Below, piece after piece: positions 47,346 through 59,432 of a DNA stretch of 64,000 nucleotides. The notes below the pieces were generated by a model, which saw only the letters and a list, made by a program, of their open reading frames with translations, was not told where the DNA came from and ran no database searches. Numbering within the stretch: the stretch's first letter is position 1; each line of letters starts with the position of its first letter. Origin of the DNA: Scortum barcoo (taxonomy: Eukaryota; Chordata; Actinopteri; Centrarchiformes; Terapontidae); contig CM041534.1 in NCBI GenBank assembly GCA_023238725.1, positions 19,749,803 to 19,813,802 on the forward strand, in the 5' to 3' direction. A program made the translations under genes and the position numbers.

Positions 47346-49717
47346 TTTTAAAAAATTAGGTTGCATACACTGGCATTTTCACATCTATATTCCAACTTGT
47401 TAGACTCATGTTGACATACAGTCGTGTTTAGCAGCTATAATGTTAGCATGAAACTGAATTACTATATACAGTAGTATTATGTATTATAAGCTGTATATGA
47501 TACTGCTGTATGTAGTATCAATGTGTCTCTGCAGAATAAAAAACAGAATCACTTTTATATTATTTCTTGCTGTTTTCTTAGTGCAGGAACGGATGTGTTG
47601 TGTATCTCTGGTTGTAATGTAAATGTGCTCTATGTGTGAAACCAAAGCTAAGAATAAGAGCTGACTGACTTCGCTCTTCTGGCCAATTTAATCTCCCTCT
47701 TCGTCTTCCCCTCCTCTCCCTCCTGCTATGAAACTGCGAGGGCAGAGTGCAAATGATTCACGAAGAGAAAAAAAAATAAAAAAAGCTTCAAGGTTACAAA
47801 CCGCAAACTCCCTCTTGTACACCAGCGCTCCCTCGCTCAGCTCGAAACCTTTGACAGCGACAGCCAAATGACAGGCTGACAGTCTTTTCAGTTTCATTTC
47901 ACTTCACTGACTCGACGGTTTTATGAAGTGGACTCAGTGCCGCTCATTTAACAAAACGCTGGTTTTTGGCTCAGCGGCCTATTAAAGATTTTCTCGGCTG
48001 AGCGACACACACCTCGACCCACTCCTGTGTAGAAATGATTATGTTACATCTTCCTCTTTTTTTTAAACCACAAAGCAAAAACCCAACAGGTCGAGTGGAT
48101 TTAAAAATCTGTTGGCTTCACTTCTGACTCATTTTCATATAAAACATCCTTTGCCTGTTTTTAAAGATACGATTACCACTATTTAATATCTTTAATATCC
48201 CGTCAGACTGCTGGTCAGGCAAAACAAACTATTTAATGGTGCATTTTTTACTATATTTTTATTTTTTTTAATCTTTTCTTGGTGGTAAATATAAATATTA
48301 AAAAGGTAATGGGTTCTGGGTTCAATCCCCGGTTGACACGGGCCCTTCTGTGTGGAGTTTGCATGTTTCTCAGGCCTCCTAAATACACACAGTGTGAAAT
48401 CTGAGTGATGCAATGAGAACAGAGGTACATTTAAAATATATATTAAAAGAGAGTTTGGAGATCAGCGGGACAGAAAAACTCTGATACCGACCTTTCAGCT
48501 TCACCAGCACAGAGCACAATGCAATTCAATAAATCTTATCTTTATCTCTGTGGAGACCTTTGAAAACATCCAAACACATTCACAGCTGACATCAGAGCAA
48601 AGTTTAATCTGAGACCCTCACTGGGTCTGAAACACTGAACAGTCTCAGAGATGAAAAATGAACAATCCCTGGATGAAAATGAATTCTCAGTCCAGTCTGC
48701 AGCAGCAGCCTCTACGCTGTACGATAAAAACTGAAAAACCTCCGTTATGTGTCGCCTCAGGGGAGTTACAGCTGAGGTCACTGGATCTCAGGCAGCATCA
48801 GTCTGGGGTCAAAAACACTGAGAACAGTCAGACGCTGTAATGAATCTGTAGGTCCAGGACGAGAACAAACACCCAGACCAGCTTGTTCTACGGCCCAAAT
48901 TAGCCACAGGCCTGTTTGTTCAGTGTCTCCATGTGGCAAATGTATGTTTAATGAATAAATAATGATCTTTAATAATTGCATTTAACCCAGATTCCTGTCA
49001 AAGACTGAACAAATGTCCTTTTTTAAACAGAGATGAAGCTTTGACAGCTTTTATAAAAACAAGTAAACAAGAAAAATTTCCGTCTTAAGCCTAAAAGTTA
49101 CATTTTCTTAAAAACAGTCTTAAACAAGTGATGAACAGAGCCAGACCAATACTAATTTTTGCATCTATTAAAATAGTTCAATAAATTTTTGGACAAGCTG
49201 TTTCTAAATGAACTCATGAGTGATCATCAAATATGTCAATTCATCAAAATATAGTCAAGACAATATCATAAATTTGCCTCTAAGGGCTTTACAGTCTGTC
49301 GGATCAGACACCATGAGACTCAACAGGGTTTAAAACTGAACCGAGCTCACAGCCATCTGTGCTAATTTACAGCTACTTTCAGATGGGAGGGCTAAAAATA
49401 CCTAAAAAGCAGCATTTTCCAGTGTCTGTAACTTTTTTTCGCTCCACGTGACGAGCGTCTGCTGAGGAAAATATCAGAATAAGTCTTTAAGTTGTCGCAG
49501 GAACCCACGTGAGGCCCGAGGCGTGTCTGGTTTTGATTTCATTGCATGAACGCCGCCCTCTTCATCCCTCATCACGACGCTGACCTCGGCCTGACACGCC
49601 ACAGTCCAACCCGCAATCTCACGTTTCTCCGAGACATTTACCGAAGGTGATGACCCCATTATGGATCTGCAGCGAGTTGCCGACGAGAGGAGGAGGAGAG
49701 GAGGAGGTGAGGCGAAG
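47346..49717. other. Non-coding stretch
   Basis: No gene was recognised. An imperfect inverted repeat (ATACAGTAGTAT / ATACTGCTGTAT) lies at about 47466-47512. The GC-richer 49440-49700 segment has a 61-codon minus frame without family match. Confidence 0.45.
48301..48385. repeat. tRNA-like SINE or related fragment (GGGTTCAATCCCCGG)
   Basis: TTCTGGGTTCAATCCCCGGT looks like a tRNA B box, and CTTCTGTGTGGAGTTTGCAT with ATGTTTCTC follows, as in a very common fish repeat. No matching A box or cloverleaf is present, so it is not a tRNA gene. Confidence 0.7.
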
Positions 49718-50335
49718 TGATGGAAGATGTGTTGAGACCCTTTATTTCAGTGAAACTATTAAAACTGTGAAAATAGTCCTGCATTTAAAAACCTACTGAA
49801 GTGAAAATATGTACATAATATCAGCTAAATGTACTTAAAATACTTAAAGTAAATGTACTCACAGTGCAGTAAAATGTTACTTGTCATATCTGATGTTTAT
49901 GGATGAATATTACTGCTACATTAATGTGTAGGTTGCTTTGTACTGCTGTAGATATTTAATTAAGATCAAGCCCATTTTAACTATTACAACCATTTTAATC
50001 TACAATCTTTAATCTCATCTTCAGCGATACATCATGGTCTATAAAATCAGCATATTTGTAGCGTGGCTGTCCAATAAGAACCACCAATCTCTATAAAGTA
50101 AGAAACTTTGCGATGATGCATTTTCCATTTTCCTTCAAGGAGGGATTAAAATAGTTTATTTAGATTAAGACAACTTATGGCGATACATGGTTTTCACTGG
50201 ATAGGAAGGATACGAAATATTGAAATAAAGCTGTAAGACGAATGTAATGTGGGATAAAAGTACAATATTTAAGACACAGAAGTACAAGTACCATAAAATG
50301 TAAATACTCAGATAAAATACAAGTACCAGGGTTGT
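49718..50335. mobile_element. AGTACTT-type MITE copy 6
   Basis: It carries AAATGTACTTAAAATACTTA, AAATGTACTCACAGTGCAGT, ATTACTGCTACATTAATGTG, and then GATAAAAGTACAATATTTAA and AATACAAGTACCAGG in family order. A mid-element insertion or divergence lies at about 50060-50200. Confidence 0.7.
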
Positions 50336-53300
50336 TCATCATTTCACTGGCCTGCTCTGTCAGTAAGCATAGTTCGGTATTTAAAACAGTATTTAAAGAC
50401 GATGTTTAAAGGATAAAGATGTAGTTGTATTGTAGTATCGACTCCTGTCTCAAATGTATCTGAACGATCGCATTGTTTAGTGCTCCTAAATATAAATGTC
50501 AGCCGCTAGGAGAGGGGGAGAAAGGGGAGGAGGTAAACAGAGAAAAATAGATTTGAGAAGACTGTTAATGAGTGTAAGTGGAGAGAGATGAGAAAGGAGG
50601 AGGAGGAGAAAGAGCAAGAAGCAGGAGTGATCGATCAATACAACGAGGTGATTTAAAATTATTATTATTATTATTTTATGTGTGGAAGATAAAAGATCCT
50701 CACTGATGCCTTCTCTGTGTCTGTACACTAACAATTTCCTCCAGGCCTAAATAATAATACTTTCGTTTATTATCTTACTAAAATACCGCATGGATTTTTA
50801 TCTTTGACCCTCAACTGCTTCATCAACTAATTTTATTTTGATTAAAACACCAAGTGCTTTGATGTTTATTACGACACCAGACAGAAAAAAAAATAAATCA
50901 AGATGCAGATTGTGGACTGTGAGAAAATAATATAACTTTTACTTTATAATATCTATAAATATATTGGTATACAAATACTTTATAAAACAACACTATATAA
51001 AAAATAAAATAAAATACAGTAAGATGTATAAAGAAAATACTTTTAACCTACCATCTGGATTTAAAAAGCAATCAATCAGTCAATCAATCAATCATAGAAA
51101 GAATAACTCAGCAAGACATACTGATGGTTTTAATTTTTCTTTATCATTTTCGAAAAAAATTGTTTCCTTCGCTTTCCCAAAACACACATAATTATGAAAG
51201 GAGTACCTTCATGTTTTTTTACCTGCTGCTCACACTAACTAATATATTTAGGACAACACTTTAGACTTGGTCTTGTTCTCCTGGACAGACAGAATTATAA
51301 ACAGTTCATTAAACAAAAAAACTGAACCGTCTGGAGAGTTTCCCCCCTCCTCCCTCAGACAGTGTAAAATTAGTAAGAGAAGAAGCTGTAAAAGCGCACT
51401 GAAGGAGATTAATTGTCCGGGGAGATGATGCCCGCCTGAGTTTCACAAAGCAGACGTGATGAAAGCAAAAGCCTGTTTTGCATGTTGTACCACTGACCCT
51501 GTTCTACATTAATCTGGGAGAGAGCAGGCGGTGCGAAGAGAGAAGAAAGAAAAACTAAATGTCGACTAACTGCATTAAATATTTTCCGTGGAGTTAAACT
51601 AGAATATCTGAAGTGGAAACGAGGAGACGAGGAAGAGCGACTTCGTCCTCAATCTAGACAAGAGGTCAAAGGTCAAACCTGAGCAGACTTCCTGTTTGCT
51701 TGCGGCGACACAGAAACATGAAGCAGATCAGGAAATCTGTGTTTTCACTCAGAGTTTGTCTCTTGCCGGCACCAACAAGTCTACAACACAGCAGATAATC
51801 AATGATCAATGGGCTGATCGTTCAGCGGGGAGCGACGCTCAGTCTCACCGTGTTGGAGAAGACATCACGTTTACATATGTCAGGGATGTTTTTAATGTAT
51901 TTATGTATTCATTCACCTGTTCATTTATGTGGATTTATGAGAGCACAACAATACAACAAGCTCCAAACTAACAAAGTCATGTGAGAGGTTGTGTTATTTC
52001 ATCTCAGCAATGATTACTTAGCAGCTACTAGTGGATTAATCAATCCCAATTAATCAGCCCCAGCTCCCAACAATGAGAGACTTTAATGTTTTTCTGTGTC
52101 ATTTATAACAGTAATATGAATATTTTCTTACATTTTTGGACTGATGGTTTAGTAGAATAGGCTATTTGAATAATCACCGTGGGCTGGGGGAAATGATATA
52201 GATGATTATCGAATAATATGATGATTATCAAAAATAATCAGTGATTGATATTGAAAATAATCCTAAACTGCAGCTCTATTTCCAATCTGTTTTAGCAGGA
52301 AAAGGAAATGCATTAAAATGAACTCAGACAAGGAATAATCAAAATCAAAGCAGCACAGGACGAACTAGCTTGACTCAAGTACCAAAAACAATAATACTAC
52401 ATTTCCCATGATTCAACTCGATAGCATCCTTCCATAGACGCATCAATGATTTCAAACTCCTCACATCATTTAATCATCACTCAAAGCCACAAACATCAAC
52501 CATGGGAGAGAAGAATTTATCTGGGAACTATGAATGTCTGAACACCATCGTTTTATGTTTGAGGCTCCGAGGACAGTGACGCTAAATGGCCTCAATCTTT
52601 AGTTTTTTGGGGAACTGACACAAAAACAAGATGTTTTAACACCAACATTTTCCACCTTAGAAATATCTTCTCCAGTCAAACTTCACTGTAGCAGCTCAGC
52701 AAATGTCTGACTGCTTATTATTATTATTATCATCATTATATTTGGTCGGTTATACAGGTGGGTGACAAATTAAAAAAGTTTCATCCTTTCTTAGTCACAT
52801 TATTTCCATCCTCATCAAACCATTCAGTAAGCTCTCTGCTTTCAGTGCATTCCTCCACTCCTTTATTTGAGTTTTTCATTTAATGTATTACCCGCCTAGA
52901 TGTGGTAATAAATAACAAATCCACCACCAGAGAAAACCGAGAGCTCAGACTGCGAGCGTACACGCCCGGTGGCTGTTTTCTTCAGCATTGGATTGCTTTT
53001 CCTTTTAACCTCGACCCGCTCCTCCGTGCTTCACCGGCTGACCGACCTTGAATCCGGCCCTCGGTGTGAACAGAAAGCTCTCCGGGGGAGGGGGTGGGGG
53101 GTAAATAAAGAGACGATGTTAGAAAAAAATGCGAGCAAGGTGAAACTGAAACAGGTACGATAACGGAAAAACAAAAGAGCAAATGCATCAGAGAGGAATG
53201 TTCTTTGTTTGAGGGCTTCAATTAACGAAACATGACTCAGAGTTCAGAGACCCTCCTGCTCGGCTCCTTTTACAGCCAGACTCCTCTTTTGTCGGCCCGG

Positions 53301-54359
53301 TGGAGGTGACTCTTTAGGTAACAGCATCCTCAAACAGCTGGAGGGGGTCGGAGGGTCACATGACGGCAGCCTCAGGCCTCAATCAGCTGCTCAGCATTCC
53401 TGAAAGTCTGCGTATTGTTTGATATTGGATAACCCTGATTTGCCCGCTGCCCTTTTCACAACGTTGTCCTCGCCGCTTGTCTGACATTTGTGGCTCTTTT
53501 CTTCTTCCTGCAGGCTCGGGGGTTGAAATAATGATAACAGGCTGTAAAGTCGATCCCATGTTATCACATTTCTTGTATCTGCTCAGATAGAGTACGGCAG
53601 CGTTGATGTAAATTTATCATCAAATAACAGACATCGGTAGCTGTCCGTCACTTCTACCTGCTTTGTTTCTACTCTGCCTTTATACAGTAGGTTAAAGATA
53701 AACATGCATAGCTCAGCAGTCTTAAAAATCTCCTTTTTTTTGGTTTTTTGGTTTGTTTCTTTGTTTAGTTAATTGTTTTATCTGGGAAATGGATCCCTCC
53801 TCTATTATTCTTCCCAAGGTTTCTTCCATTTTTTTCCCATTAAACAGTTATTATAGCTATTTGATCCAAATCAAGGGGCTAAAGACAACAGTGATTTGTG
53901 ATATTGGGAACTATATGAATAAAACTGGCCTGACTATCTGTTTTTTTCATCTAATTTGATGTCTTACGTGACCAAATGTTGGTGTCTAAATGTTTTATGC
54001 TGTCACAGGAAACACAACATTAAATCAACAAGGTAAAGGAGGTTTTTTCACACAGAGTTTATGGACCGGATAGAGCAGACTGTGCTTCTGTTTATACTAA
54101 ACTGAAGCTGAAATAAGATTAAAAGCAAACTGGGGAGGAAATGTAAATGAGCTGCTGATTATCCCTCATTAATTAATACTGTGAGGATGTACATCACCAC
54201 AGCCTCAGGACTGTAATTAGTTTAGCAGGAACTTTGTTATTGGTACCTGATGATCATTTACCTCGGTATAGTGGTGTATAACATTAAAGATAGAAAGTAA
54301 GTAAATAAGAGATAAGATAAGAAGAGAGTACAGCAAAGTCAAGAACCATAAATATGAAG
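50336..54359. other. Non-coding stretch
   Basis: No gene was recognised. There are AATC repeats at 51069-51096 and an ATT run at 50660-50675. A likely left end of a fish repeat, TACAGGTGGGTGACAAATTA, is at 52753. 52930-53560 is CpG-richer and contains one good acceptor (TTCTTCTTCCTGCAG at about 53514) but no recognised exon. Confidence 0.45.
52155..52278. mobile_element. GGGCTGCAACTAACG-type MITE fragment, copy 2
   Basis: ATGATTATCAAAAATAATCA and GATTGATATTGAAAATAATC lead to AACTGCAGCTCTA, the right terminus of the family read in the plus direction. Confidence 0.6.
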
Positions 54360-54770
54360 GTGCTACAGGAAAAGTTCATCCTGAGGAGAACATGAATGTC
54401 TGTGTCCATCCATTTCTTTTTGAGATATTTCACTTAAAATACCAAAAATTCAACATCACAGTGGTACCAAAGTTATAAGGACACATCCTCTGGGACCACC
54501 AAAATGTTTGTCTCTCAAGTAAATCAAATATTGGATCATTAGGATATCTCCTCTAAGGAACGTGAACATCTGAACTAGATTTTATGGCAATCCATCCATC
54601 AATAGTTGTCGAGATACTTCAATTAAAATCAACTCCATGATGACACTACCAGATGAATCCCCTAGAAACCATGACTGTCTGCACAAAGTTTCATGGTAAT
54701 CCATCCCATAACGGTTGAGATATTTCAATATGGGTTAAAAAAGAAGTGAACTGACCGACCCTGCCACAAC
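54360..54770. repeat. Dispersed repeat with three to four tandem sub-units
   Basis: Sub-units of about 100-120 bp each contain a CATCCTCTGGGACC-like start, a GAACATGAATGTCTG-like part, ATGGCAATCCATCCA and GTTGAGATATTTCAAT. They begin near 54374, 54483, 54540 and 54650. Same family as 10660 and 36495, but in multi-unit form. Confidence 0.7.
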
Positions 54771-55529
54771 AGTATTTGATCAAATTAAAGTGCTGTATGT
54801 GGTGATGAAGTAACCTTCAGCATTTTGACATGATGCATAAAAACCACCCTCATTTCAAGCTCGTGTGTCAATTTTTCCCTGTCAGGATCTTTTCCTCTGT
54901 TATCAGTGCAGACTGAGCTCCTCTCTGGACACGGCCGGCTCATCCGTCATCTCCTTCACCCTCCTGCTTGTTATCACTTCAGATTCGGCGGCCTGCTCTC
55001 AGCCACTCGCAGCTACAAAAGGGTCGAGCCGGTCACGGTCTCGTCCATGTTGGCCGCAGGCGAAAGACGGCGCTCAAAGTTCGAGTAACAAGCTGCACGC
55101 CGGCAGCGTGGTGTGAGCGAGCGAGGCAGAGATAAGGCCCCGTTCATTATGTGAGGATGTCGTGTAATTAATGGATAAACCTCTGCTGCTTTGTGCCGAA
55201 TGAAAGAAACACCTTCCTGATTGATTTCCACTGCCGCGCCGAAGAGAGCAGAGGACAGAAATCAAACATTTACGAGATAAAGAAGACGTAGCAGGAAATG
55301 ACAATGAAGGTGACGAGGAACATGCGGAAGATGACGGAGAAAAAATAAATTACAAAGCTCTTTTAATTGAGTCGTTTGGTCTTCAAACCGTCGTAGGAAT
55401 AAAGAAATTACTTAACTACAATTGAAGACAAATACTCAGCAAACTCTTAACTACGAAATGTTTTTATTTAAGTGATTTCCTATTTTCCATTAGTGACTGC
55501 ACTGACCTGATGACTGAACTTACATTTTG
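54771..55529. other. CpG-rich non-coding block (54880-55280)
   Basis: Dense CpG (CGGCCGGCTCATCCGTC, GAGCCGGTCACGGTC, GAGCGAGCGAGG) is followed by an AT-rich, homeodomain-like GTGTAATTAATGG. Several frames are open but none matches a family. It is a plausible conserved regulatory element or unannotated exon. Confidence 0.35.
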
Positions 55530-55795
55530 TTTAAGGCTGCAACTGAGATTTGCATCATCTTGATTTATCGTCTTCTCAACTATTTCCTCAGTTAACCATT
55601 TGTTGTGTAGTTCCCCAAAGTCTAAGCTGACTTATTCAATTCGCTTGTTCAGTTGGTCCGAAAGTCCTGAACTCAAAAACATTTCACTTACAAACACAGA
55701 AAACAAAAAATACACCAAATATTTACATTTGAGAAGCTGCCACTGATAAATTTTTGCCATTTTTTCTTAAAAAATAACTAACAATAAGTCAAAAT
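55530..55795. mobile_element. GGGCTGCAACTAACG-type MITE, copy 3
   Basis: It starts AAGGCTGCAACTGAGATTTG and contains CAGTTAACCATTTGTTGTGT, TTTACATTTGAGAAGCTGCC and TTTTTCTTAAAAAATAACTA, the ordered landmarks of the family. Confidence 0.75.
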
Positions 55796-55852
55796 GAATC
55801 ACTTCAGCTCCAGTTTGGTGTGTTCATGTCAATCAATCAATCAAAGAGATAG

Positions 55853-57073
<1,221 letters not shown>

Positions 57074-57135
57074 AAGGGCTGCAACTAACAATTATGACCA
57101 TAACCCATTAATCTGCCAGTGTTATTATTTAGTAT
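57074..57135. mobile_element. GGGCTGCAACTAACG-type MITE fragment, copy 4
   Basis: AGGGCTGCAACTAACAATTA is almost the consensus left terminus; only about 60 bp of the element is present. Confidence 0.7.
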
Positions 57136-57594
57136 CTGGACAGGAACATCTTCAGCACTGAAAACATCCATGAGAGAGCAAAACATCCAAACAAGAGACA
57201 AAATGTGGAACCAAAACCATGATGGCTACAGACAGAAAGCAGAAGCACTGAATGTGTATTTCGAGGCAATCTGACCTCAGTTAGACGAAAGACCGGCAAC
57301 AGATGGCACAGGTTCACATTTCATGGTTAAGATGGTGACTACAGAGTGTTTGACCCCAAACAAACCAAAAAACAGGATCCAGTAATCTGAGCTGAAGCAC
57401 CGCGCAACCTCCAGTGATTTTAAATTAGTCGTCAAGGCATCAATCAGACTGTACATTTAATAAAACTGCTTAAACCAAACCACTTTTATCTCTTAATTAA
57501 ATAATAATATGAAAACAACACCTGTTCCGTTCGTAGATTTACTGTCGTGGTTCACTCTTAGCGCCCTAATATAGTGTTTCTTTCAGAGAAGAAG

Positions 57595-57835
57595 CTATAA
57601 CAAGCCATCATACACTACAAAGAGCGAACAGAGACACTTAGAGACTAGCTGGTGAACAAAGTGAAGCATTTAGCAGCTAAAGGAGGTGGCGGAGACCAAA
57701 AGCAGAGCTAAAAGAAGAGTCAACAAAAGATGAAAGATCATAAATAACATAATAAGCAAATGTTTGCTTACAAATTGTTCACAACTCATCTGCGCTGCCC
57801 CCAAGTGGCCAAAACAATAATGTTTTTGCAGATTT
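57595..57835. repeat. AGCATTTAGCAGCTAAAGAG repeat family, copy 2
   Basis: GAGACTAGCTGGTGAACAAA, AGCATTTAGCAGCTAAAGGA, GGCGGAGACCAAAAGCAGAG and, at the right end, CTGCCCCCAAGTGGCCAAAA match the family in order. More complete than the copy at 27660. Confidence 0.75.
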
Positions 57836-58553
57836 AAGGTGGAAAAGTGACTCTGGCATTGCTGATTTTTCTTGTTTTTTTACTGCTACAGTAGAGGCTT
57901 ATCGTGATCGATATGATCAAGGTGATCGAGGTGATCAAGGACGGCAAGTTACAGTTTAACTTTAAGCCTACCGTGCTGCTCAAAGTCAAATATTACCTCT
58001 TCTAGTGGCTTTTACCTGATTCATTAACTCCTAAAAGTGCAGCAGTCTCTTAAACGGAATAAACACATTCACCTTTCTAGAAAAAAGATAATCGTCCTAT
58101 AAAGCTCCTACAGCTGATGGCACTGTCTCTTTTTATAACATTCCCGCTCATGCTGTTGGGAAAATCCAACATCTGGCACTTCCTGGTTGGATGATGTTGA
58201 GCCAGAGAGCCAAACTGTCGGCATAAAAATCATAAATCCGGTAGTCCAGAATGATTTATTTACAAAATGTGACTACAAACTGCTTGTTAGTTTCTTATAA
58301 ACCTAAAATGTAAATATATAACATGTTATTACTCATTTGCAAGAAAATATTGATCAAAATAAAAGGACTTCCATATTTTCTCTTTTTTTCCTGCAACTTT
58401 GGCTTGAATTCATATAAAATCCCATCATGTGCGAACAAATGCAGGATGTTGGATGTCATGTGATGCTTTTTTGGGGGCTTTTTTTCAAGAGAAACTGTGA
58501 CATCCAAACACCGCAGCGATTTCACTTTCACATTCAAGGAAGGCCACAAAGGG
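57836..58553. other. Non-coding stretch left of the promoter-like block
   Basis: It contains a short GTGATC-rich tandem at 57903-57947 and otherwise ordinary AT-rich sequence. No gene was recognised. Confidence 0.5.
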
Positions 58554-58723
58554 CGATGATGGAAACCCCCCTCCTCCTCCATCATCCTCTATCCTCTCCC
58601 CTCTTTCCCCTCCCACCCCCCTCGGCCTCGCCCCTCTCCTCTCCGCCCTCGTTTGAGGATGCAGGGGGGCTCATCAGTATCTCTGGACCAGCCTCACACT
58701 GGAAGCCTCACTCCTCACTCACT

Positions 58724-58743
58724 CACACACACACACACACACA
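58724..58743. repeat. (CA)n microsatellite
   Basis: About ten CA units directly before the TATA box at 58754. Confidence 0.95.
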
Positions 58744-58753
58744 TGCATCGCCT

Positions 58754-58762
58754 TATATAAAA
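58754..58762 (+). promoter_or_regulatory. TATA box of a possible plus-strand promoter
   Basis: TATATAAAAGG is a near-perfect TATA box. The 180 bp before it is C/T- and GC-box-rich (CCCACCCCCC, GCCCCTC), and the 130 bp after it is GC-rich, as in a 5' leader. It lies in drebrin intron 1 and points towards exon 1 of the minus-strand gene. A product could be a non-coding antisense RNA or a 5' exon of a gene further right. The core is nearly symmetric, so leftward use cannot be excluded. Confidence 0.4.
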
Positions 58763-58784
58763 GGCCGAAATTGCTTCCAGCTGG

Positions 58785-59067
58785 CTGTGAGTGAACTGAG
58801 AGGAGAAGAAAACTGAGAGGAAACAAAGCGCTCCGCCTGCGCGATCATCCGTCCGGTGCGCACACACGGAGCCCGACTCTGCAGTGCAGTTCAGCCCAGA
58901 CCGGCTCTCTCTCTCTCTCCCTCCCTCTCTCTCCATCTTATTATAACCAACCTTTAAAAAAAATAATAAAATAAGATAAATAAAAAAAAAACTCTCACTT
59001 AAAGCTGCCGGCTTAATGCGCTTAATTTGGAAAAAAAAAGGCAAAATTGCGCAGAGATGTTGGAGAT

Positions 59068-59104
<37 letters not shown>

Positions 59105-59107
59105 ACA
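58785..59107 (+). other. Hypothetical non-coding first exon, plus strand
   Basis: If the TATA box at 58754 is used, transcription would start near 58785. The next strong donor, GTGAGT, is at 59108, just after a (GT)n run. The stretch has a CpG-rich beginning, a CT-rich centre and an A-rich middle, with no convincing coding frame (its ATG at 59058 runs into GT repeats). It is a prediction from signals only. Confidence 0.2.
59072..59102. repeat. (TG)n microsatellite
   Basis: About 15 TG units in the first 260 bp of drebrin intron 1. Confidence 0.95.
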
Positions 59108-59323
59108 GTGAGTGGAGCAGCGGTGAAATCAGCTGGGACTTGTCAGGTCTGGCCTTGAATTTCTGCACTTTGCAGCGGGTGTGATGCTGCTGCTGCCCGG
59201 TGCGCCCTCGTCCCGCCGTGCGCATCCCCCCCAAAGAGCGCACAGACCCGGACTACGAGACGCACGAAGAGAGGAGCACCGCAGCGGCAGGAGGAGGAAA
59301 GAGGAGGTGTGCGGAGGAGGTGG

Positions 59324-59329
59324 ACTCAC
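59324..59329 (-). other. dbn1: 5' splice donor of drebrin intron 1
   Basis: Read on the minus strand, the exon ends GACTG and is followed at once by GTGAGT, the optimal vertebrate donor. Splicing here leaves phase 2, so the next exon must begin with G to complete Trp28. That prediction can be used to recognise the missing exon 2. Confidence 0.85.
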
Positions 59330-59412
59330 CAGTCGGTGTCCGAGGTCTCGTCAATGACGTCCTGGTAGGCGGTCAGCAGGGCCAGTCTGTTCTTGCCGAG
59401 ATTCACAGCCAT
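59330..59412 (-). CDS. dbn1: Drebrin-family protein, first coding exon (partial gene)
   Basis: Drebrins bind the side of F-actin and shape neuronal dendrites, spines and cell edges. The exon encodes 27 codons plus two bases, beginning MAVNLGKNRLALLTAYQ and ending in SDTD with a tryptophan codon split TG|G by the intron. This is the start of the N-terminal ADF-homology domain. The pattern RLxLLxxYQDVIxExSxTDW fits vertebrate drebrin (DBN1) better than drebrin-like DBNL, although the MAVNL opening resembles DBNL, so the paralog is not certain. ATG at 59412 was chosen because it has A at -3 and G at +4 and matches the family's start; the frame stays open upstream for about 50 codons of serine-rich sequence but has no ATG there. 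The exon ends at a perfect GTGAGT donor with the phase expected from mammalian DBN1. Later exons were not found to the left within the window. Confidence 0.85.
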
Positions 59413-59432
59413 GTTTCCGTCCCTGCAAGCAT
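59403..59432 (-). promoter_or_regulatory. Upstream ORF overlapping the drebrin start codon
   Basis: An ATG 20 nt before the drebrin ATG opens a nine-codon frame (MLAGTETWL) that stops at TGA inside the drebrin coding sequence, in another frame. Its context (T at -3, C at +4) is weak, so most ribosomes would be expected to scan past it. Whether it limits drebrin translation is inference. Confidence 0.6.

Noticed and set aside
48308..48345. Possible tRNA gene
   Set aside because: Only a B-box-like segment is present; there is no A box, anticodon arm or acceptor stem, and the flanks match a repeat.
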